Counted from the first letter of the stretch, positions 1-7,391 are shown. The stretch: DNA of 9,923 nt from Clostridia bacterium (GCA_029239935.1 JARBTY010000119.1:1-9923); one strand, 5' to 3'. The notes: generated by a model not told the origin, from the sequence alone. Numbers and translations: made by a program.

Positions 1-385
1 AGACAGACACATAGCTTTAAAGAGTATTGCAGAAAGACTATGTATGTCAGAAAATTATTTAGAACAGCTGATGGCACTTCTCAAAAAAAATGAGCTTGTA
101 TCCAGTGTAAGAGGTGCTCAGGGTGGGTACTTTTTAGCAAAAGATCCAGCAGATATTACGATAGGAGAAATCCTAAGAGCACTCGAGGGCTCTTTGGCTC
201 CGACCGATTGCACATGTGAGGATAATACTTATCATTGTACATTAGATGGGAAGTGTGTAACAAGGGGTGTATGGGAAAAGATAAGAGACAGTATTAACAA
301 AGTAGTGGACAGCATCAGTTTAAAACAGCTGATGGAAGATTATGAAAAAATAAATGAAGATGCATCACATATTTATTACATTTAG
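1..385 (+). CDS. iscR: Rrf2-family regulator, IscR-like (5' partial)
   Basis: The reading frame is open from base 2, upstream of the first visible ATG (44), so the gene enters from outside the window and that ATG is internal. About 127 residues are visible; by comparison with IscR roughly 25 N-terminal residues are missing. The visible part starts in the winged helix-turn-helix (IAERL..SENYLEQL), continues with the wing signature VSSVRGAQGGY, and then has a Cys-rich segment. Numbered from the Met at 44, the cysteines are C56, C58, C65 and C71, followed by TRGVW, which matches the [2Fe-2S]-binding loop of IscR. In the family such proteins sense Fe-S status and control the isc operon. Here the gene sits 25 bases before iscS, consistent with autoregulation, but the operator lies outside the window. 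Other Rrf2 regulators (CymR type) lack this Cys cluster, so the IscR assignment is fairly firm. Confidence 0.9.
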   Translation, partial: DRHIALKSIAERLCMSENYLEQLMALLKKNELVSSVRGAQGGYFLAKDPADITIGEILRALEGSLAPTDCTCEDNTYHCTLDGKCVTRGVWEKIRDSINKVVDSISLKQLMEDYEKINEDASHIYYI

Positions 386-410
386 ATGCAGTTAAGGAGT
401 GTAGATCATA

Positions 411-1589
411 ATGGAAAGAATATATTTTGATAATGCAGCAACTACACCAGTTAAAAAAGAAGTATTAGATACAATGCTTCCTTATTTTACAGAGAATTTT
501 GGTAATCCATCAAGTGTCTATCAGTTGGCCCAAATTAACAAAAAAGCTATTGATGAAGCAAGAGATACAATGGCAAAATATTTAGGCGCCAATGCAAATG
601 AAATCTTTTTTACAAGCGGCGGAACAGAAGCAGACAACTGGGCAATTAAAGGTATAGCAGAAGCTTACAAAGCCAAAGGTAATCATATTATTACATCTAA
701 GATAGAGCATCATGCGGTGCTGCATACCTGTGAATACTTAGAAAAACAGGGTTATGAGGTAACTTATTTAGACGTGGATAAAGATGGTATAGTAAATCCG
801 GAAGATGTTAAAAAAGCGATTAAAGACACAACGATCCTTATTTCAATCATGTATGCTAATAACGAAATAGGAACGATCATGCCTATCGCTGAAATCGGCC
901 AAATAGCCAAAGAGCATCAAATTATTTTTCATACCGATGCCGTACAGGCAATAGGTCAAGTAAAGATAGATGTTAAAGAACAAAATATAGATCTGCTTTC
1001 TTTGTCAGCACATAAAATCAATGGACCAAAAGGCGTGGGACTTTTATATATTAAAAGAGGCATCAAAACAGCACCTTTTATCCATGGCGGGGCACAAGAA
1101 AGAGGCAGACGGGCAGGAACAGAAAATGTGCCTGGTATTGTAGGACTTGCAAAAGCTATGGAGCTGACTTATGATCATTTTGAAGAAAAAATAAAAAATA
1201 TTACCGCACTTAGGGATGAGCTGATCCAAGGGTTAATCACTCAGATTCCTTATTGTAAGCTCAATGGACATAAGACCCAGAGACTTTCTAATAATGTTAA
1301 TATCGGTGTTGAATTTGTTGAAGGAGAGTCATTACTTCTTTTATTAGATATGAATGGCATAGCCGCTTCCAGTGGTTCAGCTTGTACATCAGGTTCTCTA
1401 GACCCTTCCCATGTGCTTTTGGCTTTAGGTCTTCCTCATGAAAAGGCCCATGGTTCTGTAAGATTTACACTTGCAGAGAGTACGACAAAAGAACAAATCG
1501 ATTATGTACTCGAAAAAATGCCCCCGATTGTGCAGAGGATGAGAGATATGTCTCCTTTGTATGAAGAATTTTTAAAAGCAAACCAATAA
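411..1589 (+). CDS. iscS: Cysteine desulfurase IscS/NifS
   Basis: This 392-residue PLP enzyme converts L-cysteine to alanine and leaves a persulfide sulfur on its catalytic Cys. The sulfur goes to the scaffold IscU and, through MnmA, to tRNA. It looks full length for the family. The N-terminus has the usual DNAATTPV motif. The expected cofactor residues are present: H100 stacking on PLP, D176 and Q179 in HTDAVQA, and the Schiff-base lysine K202 in SAHK. RAGTENV is at 235-241 and the catalytic C325 lies in the SSGSACTSG loop, typical of group I desulfurases. The ATG at 411 follows AAGGAG at 394-399. It lies between iscR and iscU in one apparent transcript. The neighbours favour general Fe-S assembly rather than nitrogen fixation, since no nif genes are visible. 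Confidence 0.97.
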   Translation: MERIYFDNAATTPVKKEVLDTMLPYFTENFGNPSSVYQLAQINKKAIDEARDTMAKYLGANANEIFFTSGGTEADNWAIKGIAEAYKAKGNHIITSKIEHHAVLHTCEYLEKQGYEVTYLDVDKDGIVNPEDVKKAIKDTTILISIMYANNEIGTIMPIAEIGQIAKEHQIIFHTDAVQAIGQVKIDVKEQNIDLLSLSAHKINGPKGVGLLYIKRGIKTAPFIHGGAQERGRRAGTENVPGIVGLAKAMELTYDHFEEKIKNITALRDELIQGLITQIPYCKLNGHKTQRLSNNVNIGVEFVEGESLLLLLDMNGIAASSGSACTSGSLDPSHVLLALGLPHEKAHGSVRFTLAESTTKEQIDYVLEKMPPIVQRMRDMSPLYEEFLKANQ

Positions 1590-1611
1590 AATAATATAAA
1601 AGACAAACAGT

Positions 1612-1617
1612 GAGGTG
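1612..1617 (+). promoter_or_regulatory. Ribosome binding site of iscU
   Basis: GAGGTG ends 6 bases before the ATG at 1624. A GTG at 1615 is in frame, but it lies inside this site. The ATG at 1624 is therefore the start, giving the canonical [11 protein letters not shown]-terminus. Confidence 0.8.
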
Positions 1618-1623
1618 AAAACT

Positions 1624-2073
1624 ATGTATAGCGAAAAAGTAATGGATCATTTTATGAACCCAAGAAATGTTGGAGAGATTGAAGAAGCCAGTGGTGTAGG
1701 TACTGTTGGAAATGCAAAATGCGGAGATATTATGAAAGTCTATCTAAAAATAGAAGAAGATATTATTCAAGATGCAAAGTTTAAAACTTTTGGATGCGGT
1801 GCGGCTGTTGCGACAAGCTCTATGGCTACAGAGCTTGTCATCGGAAAGACAATCCAAGAAGCACTGCATATTACAAATAAATCAGTAGCAGAAGCACTGG
1901 ATGGGCTGCCACCAGTCAAAATGCACTGCTCTTTATTGGCCGAAGAAGCAGTTCATGCGGCTCTTTGGGATTATGCTAAAAAGAATAATATTGAGATAGA
2001 GGGACTAGAAGAGCCTAAAGCAGATGTCCACGATCATGACCACCAGGAAGGGACTGGTTGTTGTAATGGCTAA
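1624..2073 (+). CDS. iscU: Fe-S cluster scaffold IscU/NifU N-terminal type
   Basis: This 149-residue scaffold assembles [2Fe-2S]/[4Fe-4S] clusters using sulfur from the upstream desulfurase. The three ligand cysteines are C33 (NAKCGD, with D35), C58 (FGCGAA) and C102 in [15 protein letters not shown]101 next to C102 is the IscU/NifU signature and argues against SufU, which lacks that His. The core ends near residue 130. There is no NifU-type central ferredoxin domain and no Nfu domain. Beyond the core is a short tail rich in His, Asp and Cys (H136, H138, H140, C146, C147), which could bind metal; such tails occur in some clostridial homologues, but its role is unknown. The gene overlaps mnmA by 8 bases, suggesting coupled translation. 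Confidence 0.95.
   Translation: MYSEKVMDHFMNPRNVGEIEEASGVGTVGNAKCGDIMKVYLKIEEDIIQDAKFKTFGCGAAVATSSMATELVIGKTIQEALHITNKSVAEALDGLPPVKMHCSLLAEEAVHAALWDYAKKNNIEIEGLEEPKADVHDHDHQEGTGCCNG
2045..2053 (+). promoter_or_regulatory. Likely ribosome binding site of mnmA, inside iscU
   Basis: AGGAAGGGA lies within the last iscU codons, 12 bases before the ATG at 2066. It supports that start over the in-frame ATGs at 2024 and 2036, which would add residues with no resemblance to MnmA N-termini. Confidence 0.6.
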
Positions 2074-3151
2074 GGAAGAAACGAGGCCTAAAGTAGTCGT
2101 TGGTATGTCTGGCGGGGTTGACAGCTCAGTAGCAGCCTATCTTTTAAAAGAACAGGGATATGAAGTGATTGGGATGACAATGCAGATTTGGCAAAAAGAT
2201 GCTGAGGAAGACAAAGATGGCGGCTGCTGTGGGCTTTCGGCTGTAGACGATGCCAGAAGAGTCTGTCAGAAGCTGGATATTCCCCATTATGTGATTAATT
2301 TCAGAGATGATTTTAAAAAGTATGTGATAGATTATTTTTTAGAGGAATACCAGAATGCAAGAACCCCTAACCCCTGTATTGCGTGTAATCGTTATGTTAA
2401 GTGGGAATCCATGCTTACTAAGGCGCTGCAAATAGGTGCTGACTATATAGCAACAGGACATTACGCAAGGATAATTAAAGATGAGAACAACGGAAGATAC
2501 ATGCTAAAAGAGTCAAAGACGGCAGCAAAAGACCAAACCTATGCTCTATATAATCTAACACAAGAGCAGCTAGCTCATACACTGATGCCTCTTGGCGACT
2601 ATACTAAAGATGAAATAAGAGCCATAGCTAAACAAATCGGCCTCGCGGTGGCAACCAAACCAGACAGTCAGGAAATCTGTTTTGTTCCAGATGACGACTA
2701 TGCGAGATATATTGAAGAAGAAACAGGAAACGCACCTGTAAAAGGTGCGTTTATCAATAAAAAGGGTAAGGTGATAGGCGAGCATAAAGGGATTATTCAC
2801 TATACGATTGGCCAGAGAAAGGGACTTGGACTTTCTTTAGGCAAACCTGTATTTGTCACTCAAATCAATGCAAAAGACAATACCGTAAGAATTGGAGATA
2901 ATGAGGAACTTTTTACAACAACTGTTTATGCCAATACTGTTAATTTTATGGCTTTTGAAAAACTGGAGGGAGAGCTTATCTGTTCAGCAAAGGTCAGGTA
3001 TAGTCATCAGGCACAGCCTTGTACGATCAAAATGATAGACCAAGACACTGTTTTATGTGAATTCAGAGATAAACAAAGGGCTATTACTCCAGGACAAGCA
3101 TTAGTTTTTTACGATAAGGATATTGTTATTGGCGGCGGTACAATACTATAA
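2066..3151 (+). CDS. mnmA: tRNA-specific 2-thiouridylase MnmA
   Basis: This 361-residue enzyme adenylates U34 in the wobble position of tRNA-Lys, -Glu and -Gln and replaces its C2 oxygen with sulfur. The PP-loop ATP-binding motif SGGVDSS is at 15-21. The catalytic Cys equivalent to E. coli C102 is C107 in [12 protein letters not shown], and the second catalytic Cys is C205 in [12 protein letters not shown]. The [10 protein letters not shown] segment at 247-256 is typical of the central domain, and the C-terminal beta-barrel domain is complete. C104 in place of the E. coli Asp makes this a CxxC...C variant. The ATG at 2066 overlaps the end of iscU. Co-transcription with the desulfurase fits direct sulfur supply. 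The gene ends directly in a terminator, so it is the last of its operon. Confidence 0.96.
   Translation: MAKEETRPKVVVGMSGGVDSSVAAYLLKEQGYEVIGMTMQIWQKDAEEDKDGGCCGLSAVDDARRVCQKLDIPHYVINFRDDFKKYVIDYFLEEYQNARTPNPCIACNRYVKWESMLTKALQIGADYIATGHYARIIKDENNGRYMLKESKTAAKDQTYALYNLTQEQLAHTLMPLGDYTKDEIRAIAKQIGLAVATKPDSQEICFVPDDDYARYIEEETGNAPVKGAFINKKGKVIGEHKGIIHYTIGQRKGLGLSLGKPVFVTQINAKDNTVRIGDNEELFTTTVYANTVNFMAFEKLEGELICSAKVRYSHQAQPCTIKMIDQDTVLCEFRDKQRAITPGQALVFYDKDIVIGGGTIL
2728..2752 (+). repeat. Perfect 10-bp inverted repeat inside mnmA
   Basis: AAACGCACCT (2728-2737), a GTAAA loop and AGGTGCGTTT (2743-2752) form an uninterrupted hairpin in the coding sequence (residues about 222-229). The right arm ends in TTT but there is no long T-tract, so it is a weak terminator at best. 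Confidence 0.7.
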
Positions 3152-3177
3152 AAAAGAGGAGTTTATCCTCTTTTTTT
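3151..3177 (+). terminator. Intrinsic terminator of the isc-mnmA operon
   Basis: A 10-bp stem AAAAAGAGGA/TCCTCTTTTT with the 5-base loop GTTTA is followed by a run of T residues ending at 3177. It begins in the mnmA stop codon. Confidence 0.92.
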
Positions 3178-3265
3178 ATGCAGAAAAGCTACAAAGTATA
3201 GGTCTTCATTACAAAAACAGACAAAGAAAGTACAGATATTTTTATATAAAAGATTGAAATATAAC

Positions 3266-3294
3266 TTGTCTATAAAAAAAAACGGTGATAAAAT
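3266..3294 (+). promoter_or_regulatory. Predicted promoter of the phosphate cotransporter gene
   Basis: A TTGTCT -35 box (3266-3271) lies 17 bases before a TAAAAT -10 box (3289-3294), which is preceded by an extended -10 TG (3286-3287). Transcription would start near 3300 and leave a leader of about 30 bases. The rest of the gap from 3178 to 3329 holds only A-rich sequence with three loosely spaced ACA repeats (3208-3234). Confidence 0.65.
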
Positions 3295-3329
3295 GAGTCT
3301 GGATGTAAAACTAGCGTGGGAGGATAATC

Positions 3330-5021
3330 ATGAATGAAGTAAACTGGTTAAACGTAGCCCTGGGATTTTTAGGCGGGTTTGGACTATTTCTTTTTGGCAT
3401 GGAGTATTTAGGTGAGGGCTTACAAAAAGCGGCTGGAAGTCGTATGAAAAATTTATTGGGTGTTTTAACCAATAATCGATTTTTAGGCGTTTTGGTAGGG
3501 GCTGGAGTAACGGGCCTTATTCAAAGTTCATCGGCTACTACTGTGATGGTAGTAGGTTTTGTAAATGCAGGACTGATGTCGCTTAAGCAAGCAGTAGGTG
3601 TTATTATGGGGGCCAATATAGGTACAACGGTTACAGCATGGATTGTATCTTTAGGTGAATGGACAGAGTTCCTTAAACCGTCTGTCGTGGCGCCAATCTG
3701 TATTGTTATTGGTGTTGTATTGATTATGTTTGCAAAAAAACAAACTTTAAAGCATACAGGACAAATACTATTTGGCTTTGGGGCACTATTTTTAGGTTTA
3801 GATATGATGAGCACGGCTGCGAAACCTCTCAGTAAATTAGACGAAGTAAAGCAGTTATTTATAATGCTTGGAAGTAATCCGCTTTTGGGTGTTTTAACAG
3901 GAACCATTGTAACAGCTATTATCCAAAGTTCTTCAGCATCAGTAGGTATTCTTCAAGCATTGGCTACTGCTGCATTAGTTCCTTGGAATACAGCAATTTA
4001 TATTATTTTAGGACAAAATATAGGCACATGTATTACGGCCATTCTTTCAAGTATTGGTGCCAGCAAAAATGGTAAAAGGGCCGCTGTTATTCATTTGCTC
4101 TTTAACGCTATTGGCACAGTGATTTTTGGTATTATAGCTTTTTTCATCTTTCATTTTGCCATACCGGCATTTGGGTCAACCAATATTGATGTGACACAAA
4201 TCAGTATTGTTCATACCGTGTTTAATATAGCCAATACGATTATGCTCTTTCCATTTGCAGGTGCTTTGGTCTGTTTGGCAGAAAAGATTATATCTGGAAA
4301 AGAAGATGTTTCAGAAGGCGAACTTCAGCACCTTGATGAACGTATTTTAGAGACCCCTTCCTTTGCAGTAGGAAATGCAATCAAAGAAGTTGTCCGTATG
4401 GGTAATATGTCTATTCAAAATACGAAAACAGCTATGGCAGCTATCTATGAAAAAGATCAAAATAAGGTGCAGGAAGTATTTGAGAGAGAAAAGATTATTA
4501 ACCAACTGCAGCATGGGATCAATCATTATCTTGTAAAGCTTTCCAACGTATCTATTTCAGAGCAGGAACATGGCACAATCACAGGACTTTTTCACACTGT
4601 AAGTGATATTGAAAGGGTTGGAGATCATGCAGATAACATAGCAGAACTGGCAGATATTCTTATTAAACAAAGTGAAACATTTACAGATGTAGCCATGAGA
4701 GAGCTAAAAGAAATTACTGATGTGACAATCAAATGTATTGAACTTTCTCTGCAAGCCTATGAATTTGATGATAAAACCATTGCTAAGCAGGCCTTGCCGC
4801 TAGAGCAGACAGTGGACCGCATGGAAGAAAAACTCCGTTCAAGACATATTAAACGTCTTTCAGAAAACAAATGCAGCTCCATAGCAGGCGTTATATTTTT
4901 AGATATTATCAGCAATCTCGAGCGTATATCAGACCACGCTTCGAATATTGCAATGACTATACTGGATGAAAACAAATCTTTAACAACAGAAGATATGGAT
5001 TTATCTTTTAAACATGAATAA
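3330..5021 (+). CDS. Na+/phosphate cotransporter with PhoU-like C-terminal domain
   Basis: This 563-residue membrane protein belongs to the bacterial Na/Pi-cotransporter family (NptA-like), thought to couple phosphate movement to Na+. The membrane part spans roughly residues 8-320. It has the two inverted family repeats, each with a QSSSA motif (65-69 and 199-203) and a G-x-NIGT motif (94-99 and 228-233). A cytoplasmic helical region (about 340-550) resembles PhoU, with two D/NxERxxDHAxNI segments: ERVGDHADNI at 428-437 and ERISDHASNI at 531-540. PhoU domains bind metal and usually regulate phosphate uptake. The ATG at 3330 follows GGGAGGA at 3318-3324. The gene has its own promoter and terminator, so it is a separate unit. 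Substrate direction (uptake or export) cannot be told from sequence. Confidence 0.93.
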   Translation: MNEVNWLNVALGFLGGFGLFLFGMEYLGEGLQKAAGSRMKNLLGVLTNNRFLGVLVGAGVTGLIQSSSATTVMVVGFVNAGLMSLKQAVGVIMGANIGTTVTAWIVSLGEWTEFLKPSVVAPICIVIGVVLIMFAKKQTLKHTGQILFGFGALFLGLDMMSTAAKPLSKLDEVKQLFIMLGSNPLLGVLTGTIVTAIIQSSSASVGILQALATAALVPWNTAIYIILGQNIGTCITAILSSIGASKNGKRAAVIHLLFNAIGTVIFGIIAFFIFHFAIPAFGSTNIDVTQISIVHTVFNIANTIMLFPFAGALVCLAEKIISGKEDVSEGELQHLDERILETPSFAVGNAIKEVVRMGNMSIQNTKTAMAAIYEKDQNKVQEVFEREKIINQLQHGINHYLVKLSNVSISEQEHGTITGLFHTVSDIERVGDHADNIAELADILIKQSETFTDVAMRELKEITDVTIKCIELSLQAYEFDDKTIAKQALPLEQTVDRMEEKLRSRHIKRLSENKCSSIAGVIFLDIISNLERISDHASNIAMTILDENKSLTTEDMDLSFKHE

Positions 5022-5033
5022 AAAAAGTCAAAC

Positions 5034-5080
5034 AAACCACCTTAATAGAGAAGTCTAAGCTTCTTTACTAAGGTGGTTTT
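5034..5080 (+). terminator. Strong terminator after the phosphate cotransporter gene
   Basis: An 11-bp outer stem (5034-5044 with 5069-5079), one A-C mismatch and an 8-bp inner stem (5046-5053 with 5060-5067, one G-U) surround the 6-base loop TCTAAG. The distal arm ends in a T-run. It lies 13 bases after the stop codon. Confidence 0.9.
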
Positions 5081-5119
5081 TATTTGAAAAAATAAAAAAA
5101 TAAATTTATGACAAAATCA

Positions 5120-5148
5120 TTGCTTAATATGAAAAAATTGTATAAAAT
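5120..5148 (+). promoter_or_regulatory. Predicted sigma-A promoter of the cggR-gapA operon
   Basis: TTGCTT (5120-5125) and TAAAAT (5143-5148) are 17 bases apart, within the longer TATAAAAT. Transcription would start near 5155, right at the edge of the CggR operator. No other good promoter is seen before gapA. Confidence 0.7.
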
Positions 5149-5155
5149 ATAGATA

Positions 5156-5191
5156 CGGGACATAAAATGAATAGGTGGGATAAAATTGATC
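5156..5191 (+). promoter_or_regulatory. Two-site CggR operator
   Basis: From memory, the Bacillus operator is two tandem copies of CGGGAC-N6-TGTC separated by 4 bases, a 20-base period. Here CGGGAC (5156-5161), 6 bases and TGAA (5168-5171) are followed after 4 bases by TGGGAT (5176-5181), 6 bases and GATC (5188-5191). The second copy diverges more, but the period is exactly 20. The site lies just downstream of the -10 box, as in B. subtilis. GGGAT/ATCCC (5177-5181 and 5189-5193) also makes a small inverted repeat abutting the ribosome binding site. Confidence 0.75.
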
Positions 5192-5193
5192 CC

Positions 5194-5199
5194 AAGGAG
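5194..5199 (+). promoter_or_regulatory. Ribosome binding site deciding the cggR start
   Basis: AAGGAG ends 7 bases before the ATG at 5207. An upstream in-frame TTG at 5186 lies inside the operator and has no ribosome binding site, so it is rejected. Confidence 0.85.
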
Positions 5200-5206
5200 T
5201 AGTGAT

Positions 5207-6235
5207 ATGCAAAATACATTATCCGCATTAGAAAAATTACTTCCTGAAGCTATCAAGTTATTTAAAGAAAGATACTTTCTACTTCAAACAATACTCGAAA
5301 ATGGACCAGTAGGCAGAAGAGGACTTGCATCCATGCTAAACTTTTCTGAAAGGACCATAAGAAAAGAAGTGGATATCCTGCTGCAGCAAGGACTTGTTGA
5401 GATTTTCCATCTTGGAATAGTCATTACAGAAGAAGGTGAAAAGCTGTTAGATACACTGTATCTTCCACTACAAACTTTAGAGGAGTTTTCTCAGCTAGAG
5501 AAAGAAGTCAGCAAACTGTTAGATTTAAAACAGGCAGTCATTGTTAAAGGTGATGTAGATATTCATGAGGAAGTCAAAAATAAGCTTGGAAGAGCCTGCG
5601 CCAGTGTTCTCAGTTCTGTTCTTAAAGACGATTATACGGTGGCAATAACAGGCGGAACAACTATTTTTAAGATGATAGAATCTATGCCTAAACAGCATGT
5701 TCATTATAAAAATCTTATGATTATACCTGCAAGAGGCAGTGTCGGGAAAAAAGTAGAGCTTCAAGCTAACACTGTAGCAGTAGAGCTTGCCAAAAAATTA
5801 GGGGCAGGTTATGAACTCTTAACTATTCCGGATAATTTAAGTAACCAGTCTATCAGCCTTATTAAAAGTGAACCACAAATACAAAAAATATTGCAAAAAA
5901 TAGCAAAAACCGATATTATTATATTTGGGATAGGCGGTGCAAAAAAAATGGCTAACCGCCGAAAAGAACCAAAAGAGGTTTTAGACATTCTTACAGAGAA
6001 AAAAGCTGTTGCAGAAGCTTTCAGACACTATTTTGATGCCAAGGGCAAAGTCGTATACGCCTCACAGTCCATTGGTGTTGCACCACATATAGCCATGACC
6101 ATTCCTATCCGCATAGCAATAGCGGGGGGGACCTCAAAAGCAAATGCCATTTTAGCAACAAGAGCCTTGCTTAAAAACAGTTATTTGATCCTAGATGAGG
6201 CAGCAGCTAGAGAAATTGTAAAAAAATCTAAATAA
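5207..6235 (+). CDS. cggR: Central glycolytic genes regulator CggR
   Basis: This 342-residue SorC/DeoR-type repressor is almost the same length as B. subtilis CggR (340). The N-terminal helix-turn-helix is at about 33-62, with GPVGRRGLA and SERTIRKEVDIL closely like CggR. The C-terminal sugar-phosphate-binding domain starts near residue 105 and shows ITGGTT (147-152), IPARGS (174-179), GIGGAKKMANRR (241-252), AGGTSKANA (306-314) and LDEAAA (329-334). In Bacillus, fructose-1,6-bisphosphate releases CggR from DNA, so the operon is induced by glycolytic flux; the same is inferred here because the operator is present upstream. The gene precedes gapA with a 120-base gap. A run of seven G (6124-6130, coding Ala-Gly-Gly) and one of eight A (5941-5948) lie in the frame. 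Confidence 0.94.
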   Translation: MQNTLSALEKLLPEAIKLFKERYFLLQTILENGPVGRRGLASMLNFSERTIRKEVDILLQQGLVEIFHLGIVITEEGEKLLDTLYLPLQTLEEFSQLEKEVSKLLDLKQAVIVKGDVDIHEEVKNKLGRACASVLSSVLKDDYTVAITGGTTIFKMIESMPKQHVHYKNLMIIPARGSVGKKVELQANTVAVELAKKLGAGYELLTIPDNLSNQSISLIKSEPQIQKILQKIAKTDIIIFGIGGAKKMANRRKEPKEVLDILTEKKAVAEAFRHYFDAKGKVVYASQSIGVAPHIAMTIPIRIAIAGGTSKANAILATRALLKNSYLILDEAAAREIVKKSK

Positions 6236-6279
6236 AAGCTTCAGAGTATAAAATATTAATCAAGTTAAGTGGGTATCAT

Positions 6280-6314
6280 ATCGCTAGGCTAGGTACATAC
6301 TAAGGAATAGCGAT
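6280..6314 (+). promoter_or_regulatory. Stem-loop in the gapA leader
   Basis: ATCGCTA (6280-6286) pairs perfectly with TAGCGAT (6308-6314). Inside the 21-base loop TAG/CTA (6290-6292 with 6300-6302) could add a small inner stem. It has no T-tract, so it is not a terminator. It sits 27 bases before the gapA ribosome binding site, where the B. subtilis transcript has a processing site and protective stem-loop; the same role is inferred here. No convincing gapA promoter is visible in 6236-6355. Confidence 0.6.
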
Positions 6315-6355
6315 TTGAATATAAATAAAAAAGAACTTTCAAGGAGGAACCAATA

Positions 6356-7363
6356 ATGGCTGTAAAAGTAGCAATTAATGGATTTGGACGTATTGGACGT
6401 CTCGCATTTAGACAAATGTTTGGTGCAGAAGGATATGAAGTAGTAGCAATCAACGACTTAACAAATGCTAAGACACTCGCACACTTATTAAAATACGACT
6501 CAGCACAAGGCAGATACGGTAAAGAAGTATCTGCAACAGAAGACTCTGTTGTAGTAGAAGGCAAAGAAATCAAAATCTACGCAGAAAGAGATCCTAAAAA
6601 CTTACCTTGGGGAGATCTTGCAGTAGATGTTGTACTTGAGTGTACAGGATTCTTCGCAGACAAAGCTAAAGCAGAAGCTCACATCACAGCAGGCGCTAAA
6701 AAAGTTGTTATTTCAGCACCAGCTACAGGTGATCTTAAAACTGTAGTATTTAATGTAAATCATGACGTTTTAGATGGTACAGAAACAGTTATTTCAGCTG
6801 CTTCTTGCACAACAAACTGTTTAGCACCTATGGCTAAAGCACTTAACGATTTAGCTTCAGTACAAAAAGGTTTTATGACAACCATTCATGCTTATACAAA
6901 TGATCAAAATACATTAGACGGCCCTCACGGAAAAGGTGACTTAAGACGTGCTAGAGCTGCAGCTGCAAACATCGTTCCTAACACAACAGGTGCTGCTAAA
7001 GCTATCGGTCTTGTTATTCCAGAACTTGCTGGCAAATTAGACGGAGCTGCTCAACGTGTACCAGTTATCACAGGTTCTGTTACAGAGCTTGTAGTAGTTG
7101 TTAACGGAAAAGTAACAGTAGCTGAAGTTAATGCTGCTATGAAAGCTGCTTCAAATGAATCTTTTGGTTACACAGAAGAAGAATTAGTATCTTCAGACAT
7201 CATTGGTATCACATTTGGTTCTCTATTTGATGCAACTCAAACAAAAGTTACAGAGCTTGGAGACAAGTCTTTAGTTAAAGTTGTTTCTTGGTATGATAAC
7301 GAAAACTCATACACAAGTCAAATGGTTAGAACAATCAAATATTTTGCTGAAAACAGCAAATAA
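6356..7363 (+). CDS. gapA: Glyceraldehyde-3-phosphate dehydrogenase, NAD type
   Basis: This 335-residue cytosolic enzyme oxidises glyceraldehyde-3-phosphate with NAD+ and phosphate to 1,3-bisphosphoglycerate. It is full length. The Rossmann motif INGFGRIGR is at 7-15. D34 in INDLT indicates NAD rather than NADP. The catalytic pair is C151 in [12 protein letters not shown] and H178 in [20 protein letters not shown] is at 312-324. An AAGGAGGA site (6341-6348) lies 7 bases before the ATG. Codon use is more uniform than in the flanking genes (frequent GCA, ACA, CGT, GTA), as expected of a very highly expressed gene. It is the second gene of the glycolytic operon and is bounded by a leader stem-loop and a downstream terminator. 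Confidence 0.98.
   Translation: MAVKVAINGFGRIGRLAFRQMFGAEGYEVVAINDLTNAKTLAHLLKYDSAQGRYGKEVSATEDSVVVEGKEIKIYAERDPKNLPWGDLAVDVVLECTGFFADKAKAEAHITAGAKKVVISAPATGDLKTVVFNVNHDVLDGTETVISAASCTTNCLAPMAKALNDLASVQKGFMTTIHAYTNDQNTLDGPHGKGDLRRARAAAANIVPNTTGAAKAIGLVIPELAGKLDGAAQRVPVITGSVTELVVVVNGKVTVAEVNAAMKAASNESFGYTEEELVSSDIIGITFGSLFDATQTKVTELGDKSLVKVVSWYDNENSYTSQMVRTIKYFAENSK
7343..7360 (+). promoter_or_regulatory. Hairpin at the 3' end of gapA
   Basis: TTTGCTG (7343-7349), loop AAAA and CAGCAAA (7354-7360) form a perfect 7-bp stem covering the last gapA codons, directly before the TAA. A T-rich stretch (7364-7371) follows but is broken by a C. It may stabilise the 3' end or act with the terminator below. 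Confidence 0.5.
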
Positions 7364-7391
7364 TTTCTTTTAACTAAAAAGATCCATCATG

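Noticed and set aside
83..90. A8 run in iscR as a frameshift site
   Set aside because: Runs of A this long are common in AT-rich coding sequence, and the frame continues normally into the conserved Cys segment.
3521..3907. 128-residue open frame on the minus strand
   Set aside because: It lies wholly inside the phosphate cotransporter gene, has no ribosome binding site or recognisable domain, and is a shadow of its codon use. The other minus-strand frames (1044-1229, 1465-1650, 2570-2800, 4757-5035, 5525-5764, 6289-6573, 7456-7668, 7733-7969, 8577-8834) fail in the same way.
5186..5206. TTG start for cggR adding 7 residues
   Set aside because: It has no ribosome binding site and overlaps the operator; the ATG at 5207 has AAGGAG at ideal spacing.
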